A DNA stretch of 64,000 nucleotides. It comes from Helichrysum umbraculigerum. Taxonomy: Eukaryota; Streptophyta; Magnoliopsida; Asterales; Asteraceae. This document shows, in pieces, positions 13,015 through 24,880 of this stretch (its first letter is position 1; each line of letters begins with the position of its first letter). Under the pieces are notes generated by a model that had not been told where the DNA came from, ran no database searches, and was given only the letters and a program-made list of their open reading frames with translations. The stretch is from the NCBI GenBank assembly GCA_949592205.1, contig CATIUR010000004.1, forward strand, positions 9,551,001 through 9,615,000, in the 5' to 3' direction. The translations under genes were made by a program, and so were the position numbers.

Positions 13015-14596
13015 TAAAACTATAAATATATTTACTTAATTGTTTAAAACTTTAAAAGAAAAAACACATGCTAATTTTCTATTATTCTATCTCTATCACG
13101 TACCTAACCAGCAAACACATCTTGACATTTAATGTCTAGCCCCATCATTTTGACTCTAATGATCATACGTAAGATTAGGGATGGCAATCAACATCCGATC
13201 CAGTGGATATCCATCCACCCGATCCACCGGTGATGGATATGGACGATCTAAATGGATGTATACCGGATATGGATATGGATGTGGATGATTAGTGGATTGG
13301 ATGTGGATGACCAATTCTCATCCATGGATACACCCATTATCATCCGAAATACATATATACGTGTACGTGTACTTACACTTTGAACTTATAAATAGTATAA
13401 TATTTTAATTATTTAAGAGGATTGTTCTTATATCTTTAGATCCCCCAAATATATTTACCTTTCTATCGTAATTTATCATCATTTATTTTTAGTAAATCAA
13501 AATTCTTACATCTCCATTTATAGGTTAACAACATGTATATAAAATATAATTCCTACTATATTTCAGAGGTCACTAATAGATGAAATACAATAAAAAAGTG
13601 ATTAATATCTTTAGAAACTATGTTTTACCTATATTCTGTATCAAATTATGTCAAAATTATCACAATTTATAACAATTTTTTTAATATCCAATGGATATCC
13701 ATGAACCCGCTCCATCCATCGGATATGGATGTGGATGGATGATTTGTCATTTTTATGGATATGGATATGGATGCGGATGAAGAAAAATAAATGGATATGG
13801 ATATGGATATAGCGTCACCCGATCCATATCCGATCCATTGCCATCTATACGTAAGATTATCACTAATCGAGATGAGCTAGGGATGGAAATGTTAGCCGTA
13901 CTGTAGGTCTTGTTTATCACTAATACTGAAGAATTAAACAATATAGTCACAATATGAAGAAAACGAAGAAGATTATGAAGAAGATTATCTAAGTCATATG
14001 TATTAATCATATAACACAACTTAGAGGTAATATGGAGGAGATGATCTTTCTTACGAGATCGGATTTTACACTAGGTTAAGACACCTCTAAATGTCTAGGG
14101 ATCTCTTTATCTATAAAGACCCACAAGACTTACATTAGAAAACACAATCCTATTAGAAAACTAGTTCATTTTATTCTTCAATGTCGATATTCAATGTCTT
14201 TAACTTTATATGAAAGGCTTCTAGAAGCGGACCTTGATTGTTTCCCTGAGTTACAATCTTCTTGATCCGTCTCATCAGCTTCATAATTAGACTATTTAAG
14301 CACACTCAATTAGTCTATTTTCATTTTACACTTTGTCTAATAAAATTTTATAGTATAGCTAGGAAAATTATGATCACTTTAATTTTTCCAACACGAACCG
14401 TACTGAATTGGTTGGTACCACTTTTCTTTTTGACCCTAAAATGAGTACCCGAATAACGTGACATTTGAAGCATGTTGGTTCCAGTACAGTTCCAGTACCG
14501 ATACGGTAAAATTGGTACCATACCGGTTTGGTACCGAAAATATACTATAACAATAGCTAACACATAGAAAAGTATTTTGACTAATAATACCAACAA
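13015..14596. repeat. Upstream part of duplicated P450 block, copy 1
   Basis: Matches 24880-25815 closely, except for a 667-bp element at 13178-13844. No gene is seen; short ORFs are shared with the paralogous copy only as decayed sequence. It marks the left limit of the segmental duplication that carries the P450. Confidence 0.8.
13178..13844. mobile_element. Inverted-repeat element rich in GGATATGGAT, with target duplication
   Basis: It starts GGGATGGCAAT and ends ATTGCCATC, with long subterminal arms of GGATAT/ATATCC repeats. ATACGTAAGATTA (13 bp) is present on both sides (13165-13177 and 13845-13857) but only once in the paralogous empty site at 25086-25098. It has no coding capacity. 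Elements with these termini are common in plants; I do not assign a superfamily. Confidence 0.8.
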
Positions 14597-15284
14597 GTGG
14601 TTTTAACCCGCGCGTTACGGCGAAGCGAAAAAATATTATACTTTTAGGTGAATATATTACGCACGCATGTTATATATAAAAAAATAACATATCAAAATAT
14701 ATATACTTACATTTTTGAATATCTATGTATAACTATCAATACCATTAAATGTAGTTTCTCACAATTGAATAAAAAATATATCATACCATATATGTTGGTC
14801 ACTTTCAAATTGAACATGATAATACCAAATATTTAATAATAATTATTATTATATTATTTGTTAATCCATCCATTTTTTTGTCTTAATCACTCTATATTAA
14901 GGTAATAGTGTAATTTGGGATCAATCGGTTGCCGCTTTATTAAAAAATTTGTAAATAATAATCAAACAAAAATTACACTTACGTTAAATTAATATAAAAA
15001 TATCTATTCTTTTGTCATGTCAAGTTAAATGATTATTTAAAAGACAACTCATCAATCAAAATAAGTTTACTTAGGTAAAGTGTACATAATTTACAAAACC
15101 TATAATTTAGAATCACATATAAAGTATAGTAACCTATGATTTTTGTTTTTGAATGGCAGAATAACGCACACTCAAATTTTTAAGCTATACGTATTTGTAA
15201 AGTTATTTGGTAGTATATAGTACAAAAAAAAAGAGGAATTTTTTTTTTCTCACCGTCAATTATGTTTTTTTTTTTTTTTAGGAA

Positions 15285-15523
15285 AAAATGTGAGACCAAG
15301 ATTTGAACACGGTCCTTCCGTTCAACTACTACGTCACGTTACCAACAAACCACTAAAAATTTGTTATGTTTTTATAAGATGAATTATATATAAACATATA
15401 TAAAAAGAAAAAAGGCAACAGCGAGATTTGAACACAGGTCTATCAGTTCAACTATTACCTCACCTTACCAACAAACCACTCAAATAGATTTGTTATATTT
15501 TATAAGATAAATATATAAACATA
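15285..15523. repeat. About 120-bp direct repeat with a tRNA-like box B on the minus strand
   Basis: Two degenerate copies (15285-15405 and 15415-15523) share ATTTGAACAC, GTTCAACTA and TTACCAACAAACCACT. On the minus strand GTTCAAATC resembles a tRNA box B, so a tRNA-derived SINE remnant is possible but weakly supported. Confidence 0.4.
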
Positions 15524-16389
15524 GGGTAGGGTTCAAATGAGAATAGGAATTTGTGTGAGAATGAGGGAACCAATGATATCAAGCCATGTGTACAAAGAGA
15601 ATGTTCCACATGTACAAAACCCATTTACCCCCAACATCAATTATCTCACAAACGACAAATCGAAAAATTATGAAAATTGCACCATTAAATTCGTCGTTTT
15701 CTCCTCTTCGATTTGCCGTCCCTCAAGACATACTTTCGAAAAGTTTTTTTTTTTTTTCATTTTTTTGGTGGGTTTCACACTTACAAACACATGTGTTAAA
15801 GTGTTGCGTTTAGGGTTTAGGGTTTGTGGTTTAGGGGTTAGGGTTTAGGGTTTGAGGTTTGGGGTTTCGGGGAGAAACCCCAAACCTCAAACCCTAAACC
15901 CTAACCCCTAAACCACAAACCCTAAACCCTAAACGCTTTACAAAACGCTAAACCCTAAATCTTTCTAAACCCTAAACCTTGAACCCCTTCTAAACCCTAA
16001 ACCCTTATAAACCCTAAACCATAAACCCTACTAAACCCTAAACCTAACCCTAAACCCTAACCCTAAACCCTAACCTTAACCACAAATTAAATGTACAACT
16101 AATCACTAACACATGTGTTACTAATTTGTGAAACCCACCAAAAAATGAGAAAAAAAAAAGTTGTCAAAAGTATGCCTTGAGGGACGGCAAATCGAAGAGG
16201 AGAAAACGCTGAATTTTATGGTGCAATTTTCATGATTTTTCGACTTACCGTTTGTGAGATATTTAATTTTTAAAAATGTGGAGAAGAGAGAATAAAGTGT
16301 GGAGGAGAGAGAATAAAGTGACACATGGCAGAAATCTGTTGGTTCCCTCATTCTCACTCAAAATTGATGTATTCATTTGAACCTTACTC
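15524..16389. mobile_element. Inverted-repeat element with an internal telomere-like repeat palindrome
   Basis: Termini GGGTAGGGTTCAAATG and, inverted, GAGTAAGGTTCAAATG. A 10-bp duplication TATAAACATA flanks it (15514-15523, 16390-16399), a length compatible with Mutator-like elements. The arms (15524-15800 and 16100-16389) are long inverted copies. The centre is an array of TTTAGGG (15805-15872) facing CCCTAAA (15877-16075), meeting at GGGTTTCGGGGAGAAACCCC. There is no transposase; it is non-autonomous. Confidence 0.8.
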
Positions 16390-16523
16390 TATAAACATAT
16401 ATAAAAAGTTACTATTCATTTAATAGTAAATATTCTCCGATCCTGGTGAATACTATACTTTTTTAATTTAAATATATCTACCATGCATATTGGGAAACAT
16501 GTGTGCAATTTTTTATACGGAGT

Positions 16524-16681
16524 AATTGTTGTGTGTATAAAGTCTAAAGCACTCAACCATTATCATTAGATACAATAATAGAGCTTACTTTTCCGTTTTT
16601 GTCGTCCATCATTATAAATTATTTTTTTATAGTTGTTGTGTGTATAAAGTCTAATGCACTCGACCGTTATCATTAGAAACA
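16524..16681 (+). promoter_or_regulatory. Tandemly duplicated P450 core promoter and start region
   Basis: About 60 bp around TGTATAAAGTCTAA occurs twice. TATAAAG lies at 16536-16542 and 16643-16649, 107 bp apart. Each is followed by CACTC-ACC-TTATCATTAGA and then by the start-codon region. In the first copy the position of the ATG reads ATA followed by AT; only the second copy has ATGGAGCTTAC. The second TATA box is only 39 bp from the ATG, so transcripts from it would have almost no leader; the first would give roughly 110 nt. Confidence 0.65.
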
Positions 16682-19127
16682 ATGGAGCTTACAAATCTGT
16701 TTCTTTCATCCATCATTTTCTTCTTCTTTCTCCATGTCTTCGACATTTACAGGAGAAGAAGACTCCCTCCTGGCCCTATCGGGCTCCCTATCATCGGAAA
16801 CCTCCTTGACCTTAGTACAAAACCACATGAATCCCTAGCCAAACTAGCGCAAAAACATGGTCCATTTATGACCATACGATTAGGCAGCATCACCAGTGTG
16901 GTAGTATCCACACCTGATGCCGCAAAAGAAGTCCTCCAACACAACGACGAAGCTTGCTCTGGTCGTCCCATACCAGATTCTGCCACAGCAATGAAAAACC
17001 TAGACGCCACAATCACATGGATGCCACCTAACGAAACATGGCGTGTTATTAGAAAATCCCTCAACATGTATCTCACAAACCAAAAGAAACTTGACACACT
17101 CATTGATCTCCGAAAAAACGTGGTGGGTGAGATGTTGGAATTCCTACACGAGTCTGGCCGTAAAAAGTCTCTAGTGGACATCGGAAAGTTGGCATTTACG
17201 GTGTCACTCAATCAGATGTCGAATACCCTTCTTTCACGAAATATGGCCACCTACGATTCAGATGATGTGGGGAAGTTAATGATGGCTGTGAATAGCTTAT
17301 TCAAGGTACAAGGGAAGTTAAACTTAGGCGACGTATTTCCAGTGCTAAAACCGTTTGACCCGCAGAACGTGCGGAAGCAGGTAAAAGTGTCTTTTGAAGT
17401 GTTGGATGAAGTTATAGAAGGTTTGGTAAGTGAGAGACTAAAACACCGAGAGTTGAAGGGGCCGATGTTTGGTGATATGTTGGATTCACTTCTTGATTAC
17501 AGTCGAGATAATGAAGTCAAGTTTAATCTCATACACATAAAGACTTTACTTGTGGTAAGTGTTCTTTTTTATTTTATTTAATATATAAGTAGGTGGGAGT
17601 CGCTCATTATATTTTTGTAAGGGCCGTCCCGTGGATTCTATAGGCCCCGTGCGAAACTACAAAATAGGCCCCCTAAACGATATATATAATACTTGATACA
17701 TTCTTACGGTTTCCCTATCAACACTTGAACGATAAGCAACATATATCTTATTTGTACTAGGTAGTAGGTAGCAACCCTTTACCCCGAAAAAGATTAAAGG
17801 CATCACAATCATTGTATGATATAATCTTTATAAATGTTAACTTAAGAATATTAACATCGTTGGGTTACTTATCATGTGAAATTGAATTATATAATATCAA
17901 TTACCACATCTTAACAACATCATCATAGTATTATGCCAAATAGGCAAATATCACCACATCTATAAATTAATCGTCCAATCCTAATTCCTAAAAGTTAAAA
18001 GAGTATGACCTAAAGTTCAGATTGTATACTACTGATAATTAAAAGTTCGAATATATAACATAACTAAATGATAATGATTATATACTAGTAATAAACTATT
18101 TACGAAAGATAATAATAATAATAATTAATGATTAAAGAACACACCCTTAGGTCTGACGCAATTCTGATTCATGAACTTCGGTGTTGACGTATTGTTTGAA
18201 AATTATGTTTCCTAATCTGATTTTTAAAATAATTGCGAAAGTATATTTATAAAATACAAATTTAATAAGTGATCGTTTATTTTTTTATTTAAAAAAAACG
18301 AAAAAAAACGAAAGCAGTTAACAAAGTCTTATTTGAGTGTTGGGCCAAAGCTTATTAAATTTGGGCTATATAACATTAATATACGTTGAGCAGAAAATAG
18401 GCCCCTTATGGATTTTGGGCCCTGTGCAATTGCTCACCTTGCACAGGCCCAAATCCGGCCCTGAATTTTTGTCATAGTTTGTGAGTAAAGTACTTACACT
18501 AATATCGTTTAAATGGAATTACAGGATCTATACTTAGCAGGAACAGAAACAGTTACAAGCACGACAACATGGGCAATGACTGAATTATTACTTAACCCTG
18601 ATATGCTGTTAAGAGTTCGAAAAGAAGTTGGACAAATAGTGGGAACAGATGGACAAGTTAACGAATCCAAAATCATCGACTTGCCGTACTTGCATGCTGT
18701 CATCAAGGAAACATTGCGGCTTCACTTGGTGGTACCATTGTTGATACCTCATAAAACTGAGAAAGAAGTCAAACTCGGCAACTATATTGTTCCAGAAAAC
18801 ACCCAAATTCTTGTGAACGTATGGGCTATGGCACGAGACACAAAATTTTGGGAAAACCCGACAGTTTTTATGCCAGAAAGGTTCATGAATAACAAGGTTG
18901 ACTATAAGGGCCAATATTTTGAGTATATACCTTTTGGGTCAGGTAGAAGGATCTGTCCAGGAATGCCTTTGGCTCATAGGATGGTAAGTTTGATGGTGGC
19001 ATCATTTGTGTATCATTTTGATTGGGAACTTCCTCATGCCAAAGAAGAAATGGATATGAATGCTACTTTTGGCATTAGCTTGAGCAAGACAACACCACTT
19101 GTTGCTACCCCTATACCCCTTATATGA
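16682..19127 (+). CDS. Cytochrome P450, CYP76-type (exons 16682-17554 and 18525-19127)
   Basis: Predicted 491 residues, normal for the family. The N-terminus has a hydrophobic ER anchor (about residues 5-20), basic RRRR, then PPGPIGLPIIGN. TWRVIRK is the helix-C motif. Exon 1 ends in phase 0 at a GTAAGT donor just before the I-helix, the usual CYP76 intron position. Exon 2 opens with DLYLAGTETVTSTT (oxygen-binding AGTET). KETLRLH is the ExxR motif, FMPERF the PERF region, and FGSGRRICPG contains the heme-ligand cysteine. Such enzymes are ER-bound monooxygenases using a cytochrome P450 reductase; CYP76 members often hydroxylate monoterpenols or other terpenoids, but the substrate cannot be read here. 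A 970-bp intron contains a hAT-like element; without it the intron is 116 bp, as in the pseudogene copy. I chose the first ATG of the frame; the anchor follows it directly. The only apparently intact host gene in the window. Confidence 0.92.
17619..18464. mobile_element. hAT-like non-autonomous element in the P450 intron
   Basis: 846 bp flanked by the 8-bp duplication ATTTTTGT (17611-17618, 18465-18472), which is present once in the intron of the pseudogene copy. Termini AAGGGCCG and, inverted, TCAGGGCCG fit the hAT superfamily, as does the 8-bp duplication. It has no transposase ORF. The subterminal parts contain GGCCCC-rich inverted stretches. Confidence 0.85.
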
Positions 19128-20262
19128 CAAGATATAACCTTGATTGAAATGTTTATATTGTTGTTTCAGCGGAATAAAGTATAGTTTACTTTATAAGGTT
19201 GTAATAGTTATCAAGGGTGAATGATTATAAAATTACATATGTAATGTGCATGGCAAGTATGTGTTTGTCGTATACATAATCATCGTTTATATGTCATTTT
19301 ATTTTGCAACTATGATGTTATGTGATTATGCCTTGATCATTTTATTTTGATGATTATATATGCAATCATATAAAATTCAATACTGTGTGGAAATGACTCT
19401 AGCTATTAATTTGATCAAGTATATATCAAAACCTTATTTGATAATATCATATGAATGACAGGGCAGGTATTCGTGATGGTGACTGGTTTCAAAGAGAAAC
19501 ATGTATCGAGGTGTTACGAATAACGGATGAGGTGTGGTTTTATTGTTTTTCTTTTCCCAATTTATATAATTCAAACCTATTATATAATTCCCAATTTATA
19601 TAATTCAAACCTATTATAGTGAAACTGTAATTTCATATACCTTATATAAATATACACACTACTCTTTACAATTATGGGTGGTGTGTCTCTATGTGCATTT
19701 TATATACCGGGAGGCTTGATAGGATATCTCCTACGTACATGCATCCATCAAACTAAAACCTTTTCTATATATCAAATAAAGTATACAAAGGAATAAGCTA
19801 CAAGGTGTACGTGGCACCATACTATACCTCTCTTGCCTTACCTGTTGGATCCAACCTTAATGTACATAACACAAATGTATATACTTGACATAAAGGCATC
19901 TACACTACCAAACCGATTCAAGGACAATTACATGGTATTGTTGTCTAATCACATGTGTTCAGATTATATTTTATATGAAGGTCCATAAATAGTTGGCAAT
20001 ATTCCATATAACAATACAAGCTACTACAAAAGCCTTCTCTTACAATTAACTGAGATCTTTTTCCTTCTTATCCCTATTCATAATCTCCTCATTGCTCGGC
20101 TCTAAATATGGAAACGTGGCGTATAACCGCACAAATACAATGCGAGTTACCAGCTGGGGAATCACCACCCGAGCCATGACCTTCTTATAAAAATTCATAG
20201 ATCCCGCAAATTTAAACCTCTTTTCGTTGATTGATCCTTAACAAACAAACCAATATAACCCT
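19128..20262. repeat. Downstream part of duplicated P450 block, copy 1
   Basis: This uninterrupted 1.1 kb is found in copy 2 in pieces at 36580-36771, 37219-37239, 40122-40611 and 58290-58651, separated by insertions. It contains a ~34-bp tandem duplication near 19556-19618 (TTTATATAATTCAAACCTAT). There is no gene. Confidence 0.85.
19173..19178 (+). terminator. Poly(A) signal of the P450 gene
   Basis: AATAAA lies 46 bp after the stop codon, followed by T-rich sequence. Confidence 0.6.
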
Positions 20263-20479
20263 TAACTTGTGCATATCGGTTAGACCCGTGAACTAAGGTA
20301 TCATCAGGTAATAACGAAGCTATTGGGTCGAATGACCGCTTGATTAAAATTCAATGCTAATGGAGGGATTTCATTATTTATTAATACTTCAAACGCTGTT
20401 ATGTTTTGTTATGGAGGGAGTCCATAACGCTCCCCCATCTCCCCTTTAATGGTAGTTGTGTTTTGTTACGTAAGTTGGT

Positions 20480-21110
20480 TAAATATGTCCATGATGTTGT
20501 TGATAAGCATTTTGGAGGAAAAATGAATGTTTAGTATGTAAATGTAGCTAACAATGCGGAAGTTCCTTTGTATATATCAAGTGTTGTGATTTTAAAGTAA
20601 GGTTAATATTTATGGTAATGAGATTTGTGTTACTTGAGAATTTGACGAATATGATAACTTACAATTGGCCATTTTTGTAAGAATGTGAGTCTTTAAGATG
20701 TGGTCAATAAGTTGCAAGAGTTTGGTTTTTGGGTGTTTGAAATCTGCAGCAAATTGGGTGTCAAAGCTAAGTTTTCCTGAGCCTGCAGGTGTACTTGGAG
20801 GGTACCGGAGTTACGTGGTGGGTACACTTTGTACCCGGGTGGATACCCGACAGGTACCAAGGTCAAAAACGGTTACTCCCTTTGTATTTTAAGACAGAAA
20901 GTTAAGCGGTGTGGACTACCCAACGGGAACCCGCCTACCCTGCGGGTACCGGCTAGAGTTTGAATCGTTGTGTTTTGAGCCAAATGTGACTCTTTAATTG
21001 TCCTAATGAGTTTGTTTACTTACATTTGAGTTATGGGACATTAAATAAAGTGTTTTTAAGTCGAGAAATATTAACTGAGTTAAAAAAAATTGGGGCGTTT
21101 CAGTATTGTA
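20480..21110 (+). repeat. Degenerate LTR-like fragment with GGGTACC repeats
   Basis: Contains several GGGTACC/GGTACCC motifs (20808-20952), TGTACCCGGGTGG and a terminal GGGGCGTTTCAG that recalls the end of Tekay-like LTRs. The motif style matches the LTR at 29270-29410. No clean ends or target duplication are seen. The flanking 20263-20479 shows nothing recognisable. Confidence 0.35.
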
Positions 21111-21143
21111 TGAATTATGTACTCTTCTACTTCACTAGATTTT

Positions 21144-21164
21144 GACCCTCCGGGTTTTATCTAG
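21144..21164 (+). mobile_element. Helitron-like 3' terminus
   Basis: A small hairpin (ACCCTCCGGGT) is followed by TTTATCTAG and then T, as in Helitron 3' ends. The 5' end was not found. The next 135 bp up to the inverted-repeat element show nothing. Confidence 0.4.
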
Positions 21165-21630
21165 TATGGTTTTAATGAGCCATAATGGAGGAGCGTTATG
21201 AATAAATATGAAATGGATGTCCATATCTATTAGACAAGTGTGTATTTTAGTACGAGATTAATTACTTCTAGATTAAGCTATTTCGTAGCTATATATATAG
21301 GGATAAGTCCCCCGAAATGCAACCAACTTTGACTCGATATCTATTGTGTGTAACTATCTAAAGGGTGGGTGTAAGAATGCAATTTACTCTCAAAAACGTG
21401 TTTTTGATGTAATTTTTGACAGGTATAGAAGGTAACAGGTTAACCGCTGACTTTTTTTCAAATTTTTTGTCCACGTGGCATGCCAACTCAGAAAAATTTT
21501 ATCCACGTATTTTTTGTTGTGACATGTAGATAATTTACAATAAATAATCAATTTTTTTTTTTTTTTTTTTTTTATGGAATCTGTTAATAAATATAAATAA
21601 ATAATAAATAATCAATTAATAAATAAAATG

Positions 21631-21950
21631 GTAAGTACGCGAAAATGTAATGAACTATGCTCTGACATGCATTGTATGTAACGAACTACTCTGACATGCA
21701 TTGTATGTAACGAACTTCTAATTTCCTTCATTGTATGTAACGAACTTGTATTTTGGGCAGATCAACGGTCCTAAGAACGTCACGTGTTGCCCTACATAAT
21801 CAACACTTGGAAAAATCAAGGAAAATACTAGTTCGTTACATACAATGGAGGAAATTAGCAAGTTCGTTACATACAATGAATGTCAGAATAGTTCGTTACA
21901 TACAATGAATATCATAGGATAGTTCATTACATTTTCGTGCACTTACCCCA
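21631..21950. mobile_element. Nested inverted-repeat element with CATTGTATGTAACGAAC tandem arms
   Basis: Termini GGTAAGTACGCGAAAATGTA and, inverted, GGGTAAGTGCACGAAAATGT. Each arm has three copies of TTGTATGTAACGAAC (or its complement). The centre is a short unique stretch (about 21750-21820). The flanks are AT-rich and no target duplication can be fixed. The arm unit resembles that of the element at 36772-37201. Confidence 0.7.
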
Positions 21951-22756
21951 TAAATAAATAATCAATTATTATTTTATTTGGTTGTGCATCGGTATTCATC
22001 AATCATCATCGTCATTGTTCATGGATATCCAAATCAGTGGGGAGATAATCAAATATATCCAAATCAATTTACATGACCTATTACCATGAACATCATTGTT
22101 CATAGATATCCAAATTATTTCACACCAACCATAATAAACATCATTGTTCATGAACACACAGGTTTTTCCACAAATAAAAACCAAATTTAGAGCCATGATC
22201 TCTAGAATCGACAATCTGCAACTTTTCCGATTACTTGCTCCAGCTCCGCGACGGTACAAACACCAACTTAAAACCCCGCGATTTGCTCCGACGATGAACA
22301 ACACCAACAGTTTAGAAATCTGGTTGGGTTTCTCGACAACTCCCACAGTCAACGATGGTGTTAGATCGAACCTTAAAGAAAGTGGTGACCGGCCGTTTGA
22401 AGGTGGTCGGAATTATTGGGTGGGAAGTTGTGGTGGTCGCCGGCAGTCGCCGTCGAGATCTCTTATCTAGATCCGTAACTGCAGTCGGAATGGGTGACGG
22501 TGGTGACGAGGATGTCGGCGGATCTGGTCGGAATGGGTAACGAGTGGTCGTTGGCCGGAGATGGCTGTCGGCACCGGCGGTACGAAGAACACAGGTATCT
22601 AATGGTCAATATATTGAGAGGCTGATGTAGCTATTGTTCATATTCCGAGAAGCATAATATCAAATTCATAGAAATAATTTATGAAATGGTTTCATGGATT
22701 TGTGAAAAATTATTGTAATAGTTTTGATTTTGAGAAAAACAAAAACAAATTATTTT

Positions 22757-23553
22757 GGGTGAATTACATATATATCCACCTTAAACCATACAAATTACAT
22801 ATATACCCAATCTAATCTCGTAATTACATATATACCCAATTTACAAATTAAATTAATACTAAAATTCTAAAATTATTAATAAACCCCTTGAAAGACTATT
22901 ATATCCTTATCCTTCTCTCTTTCTTCCTCATCTTCAAAACACTGTAATTTGAACCACGAATTCGTAGTTATCCACTCGTCGATCTTATAAACATTGTACA
23001 GGTAGAGATATACATTACCAACTACTAATTCATACACTAAACAAATTTACAATACCCCCATCATTTTATAAAACCAAGATCTTGTTCCTTCAAACCTATT
23101 GGTTGGTGCTTACGGACAGCCCCATCATATGTCTATACATATACATTAAAAATGCCAAAAACTTCATGGATAATATTAAATACGACATAAACTCCGGCGA
23201 CGGCATAAAATTTGTCCCGAGTAAAACTCCGTGGTTGTAACTCCCTCATCACAAGCTGCAACCTTAGTGAAGTAGTTTATATGTAATTATTATATATTAT
23301 AATTATGAATGAATGAGTAGGTGTACGACAGTTTTCTATTTTGATTATATTTTAGGGTTTGAAGGAGTTTTGAAGTTGAGGAAGAAAAAGATAAAAGAAC
23401 AAGGATATAATAGTCATTTGAATGGTTTACTAATAATTTTTAAGCTTTTTATATTAATTAAATTTGTAGATTGGGTATATATGTAATTTTTAGATTAGAT
23501 TGGGTATATATGTAATTTGTATTGTTTAAGGTGGGTATATATGTAATTATCCC
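22757..23553. mobile_element. Nested inverted-repeat element with ATTACATATATACCCAAT tandem arms
   Basis: Arms of about 150 bp start GGGTGAATTACATATATATC on the left and, inverted, GGGATAATTACATATATACC. Each contains three copies of AATTACATATATACCCA. The 9-bp duplication AATTATTTT flanks it (22748-22756, 23554-23562), as expected for Mutator-like elements. The centre has no ORF of note. Confidence 0.8.
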
Positions 23554-23838
23554 AATTATTTTTGATGATGATATGCTGGTGTTGAAGGCGTACCATAAAT
23601 AATAAATATTTTTTTTTTCCTTTTTAATTTAGTTAATATTTAATTAATCCATGTAGATTAACACGTGGCAGCTGACTAAGCTAAAAAAATTGTTACCGGA
23701 ATGACGTAGGACATTAGAAGGTAAACTACATAAAAAATCAAGTTTAAAAGGTTACTTGCATTTTTACACCCACCTTTAAGTAAGTTACACACAATAGATA
23801 TTGGGTGAAAGTTAGTAGCATTTCGGGAGACTTATCCC

Positions 23839-24880
23839 ATACATATATATATATATATACACCCTTGGTGCAATGAAAAAAAAGAATATTATTTATTTTT
23901 ATTCCTTGTTCTTTTTACTTTACAGCACTATGTAAAATTTTCTATCTATAAAATTATGAGAACGTGATAACAAATAGAGAAATGTTAGGTTCACTAAATT
24001 TTTACAAAAAAATATTCACAAAGCGACTTGGACCAATGAGATGAGGAGAGAGATGTAAAAGAGAGAAACTAAAAATGATTGTGATTGGTGTATTCCATAT
24101 GCCATGTCATTTTGTGAAAAACTTTTTATAAAATTTACGTGAATGTAGCAAAGCTTTAAGAAATATCCATGACATAACATATGTATATTTTTCTATTTAT
24201 AAGTTTATGAGAACGTGATCTGCAATATCCACGACATAAGATTTGAATCGACAATAATGACAACTTAAGATATCAAATTTCTCATATCTATTTTCTATAC
24301 TAATAATATAATGTATTTCAATATTATTTTATGATAGATTTTACTATTTTACCCCTAACATTACTATTGATATTTGAAAAATCTACTTGAAATTAGTAAT
24401 ATACCTCTAAATATATTAAAATATCATTAATACTATAATTATTAAACATTAAAGTAAAAACATATGACATTAAATACTAATTAATTAATTTTTTTTATAT
24501 ATGTATACTCCTTAATTATATTAAGCACTTTATGTGTTTTTTTTAAGGGAAATAACTACTTTACGCTTAATGTTAATATGAGTTTTTGAAAAACCTACTT
24601 GAAATTACTAGCATATCCCTACATATATTATATCCTCATTTTTACTACATCATTAAAACTAAAGCAAATAAACATGACATAACTTTTAAACCGTAAGGAG
24701 GTACGTAAAGTGTCAATTATGTTTAAACCGTAAAGAGGTACGTGAAGTGTCAATTATGTACGGAAAGGTAAAAACGAGACGAACATGTTAGCAAATTTAG
24801 TTCATATGATTTTCGAGCAATTTGACCCATTTTCAATTTACTCCACCCCTCACATTTATACCGCTAACCAATAAAAATAT
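23839..24880. other. Intergenic AT-rich stretch with small repeats
   Basis: A probable MITE lies near 23985-24157, with inverted ends GGTTCACTAAATTTTTAC and CATTCACGTAAATTTTAT. Two tandem 38-bp units (TTTAAACCGTAAGGAGGTAC and a variant) lie near 24684-24758. A weak ~125-bp direct repeat joins 24350-24475 and 24550-24680. No gene. Confidence 0.5.

Larger units (their letters stand above)
14597..16462. other. 1.9 kb insertion specific to copy 1
   Basis: In copy 2, AATAATACCAA runs directly into TTTAAATATATC (25805-25830). In copy 1 about 1.87 kb lies between these. The left part (14597-15284) is AT-rich with nothing recognisable except a GC-rich CCCGCGCGTTACGGCG near its start. The right part holds a direct repeat and the telomere-repeat element described separately. 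The origin is unclear. Confidence 0.6.
21300..23838. mobile_element. Large inverted-repeat element, host for two nested ones
   Basis: The left arm starts GGGATAAGTCCCCCGAAATG and continues with CTATTGTGTGTAACT. The right arm is its inverse, ending GCATTTCGGGAGACTTATCCC. The arms are similar over about 100 bp. The flanks are ATAT-rich, so the target duplication is ambiguous. Inside are elements at 21631-21950 and 22757-23553 and a GC-richer stretch (22180-22580) with short open frames but no recognised protein. No transposase is visible. Confidence 0.7.

Noticed and set aside
15285..15523. tRNA genes
   Set aside because: Only a box-B-like GTTCAAATC is visible; no cloverleaf can be formed with confidence.
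15805..16075. Chromosome end (telomere)
   Set aside because: The repeats are degenerate, face each other, and lie inside a transposon with a target duplication; unique sequence continues on both sides.
22180..22580. Protein-coding gene in the GC-richer stretch within an inverted-repeat element
   Set aside because: Only short frames on both strands without recognisable domain, start context or splice pattern; may be an old captured 5' gene region, but this cannot be shown.
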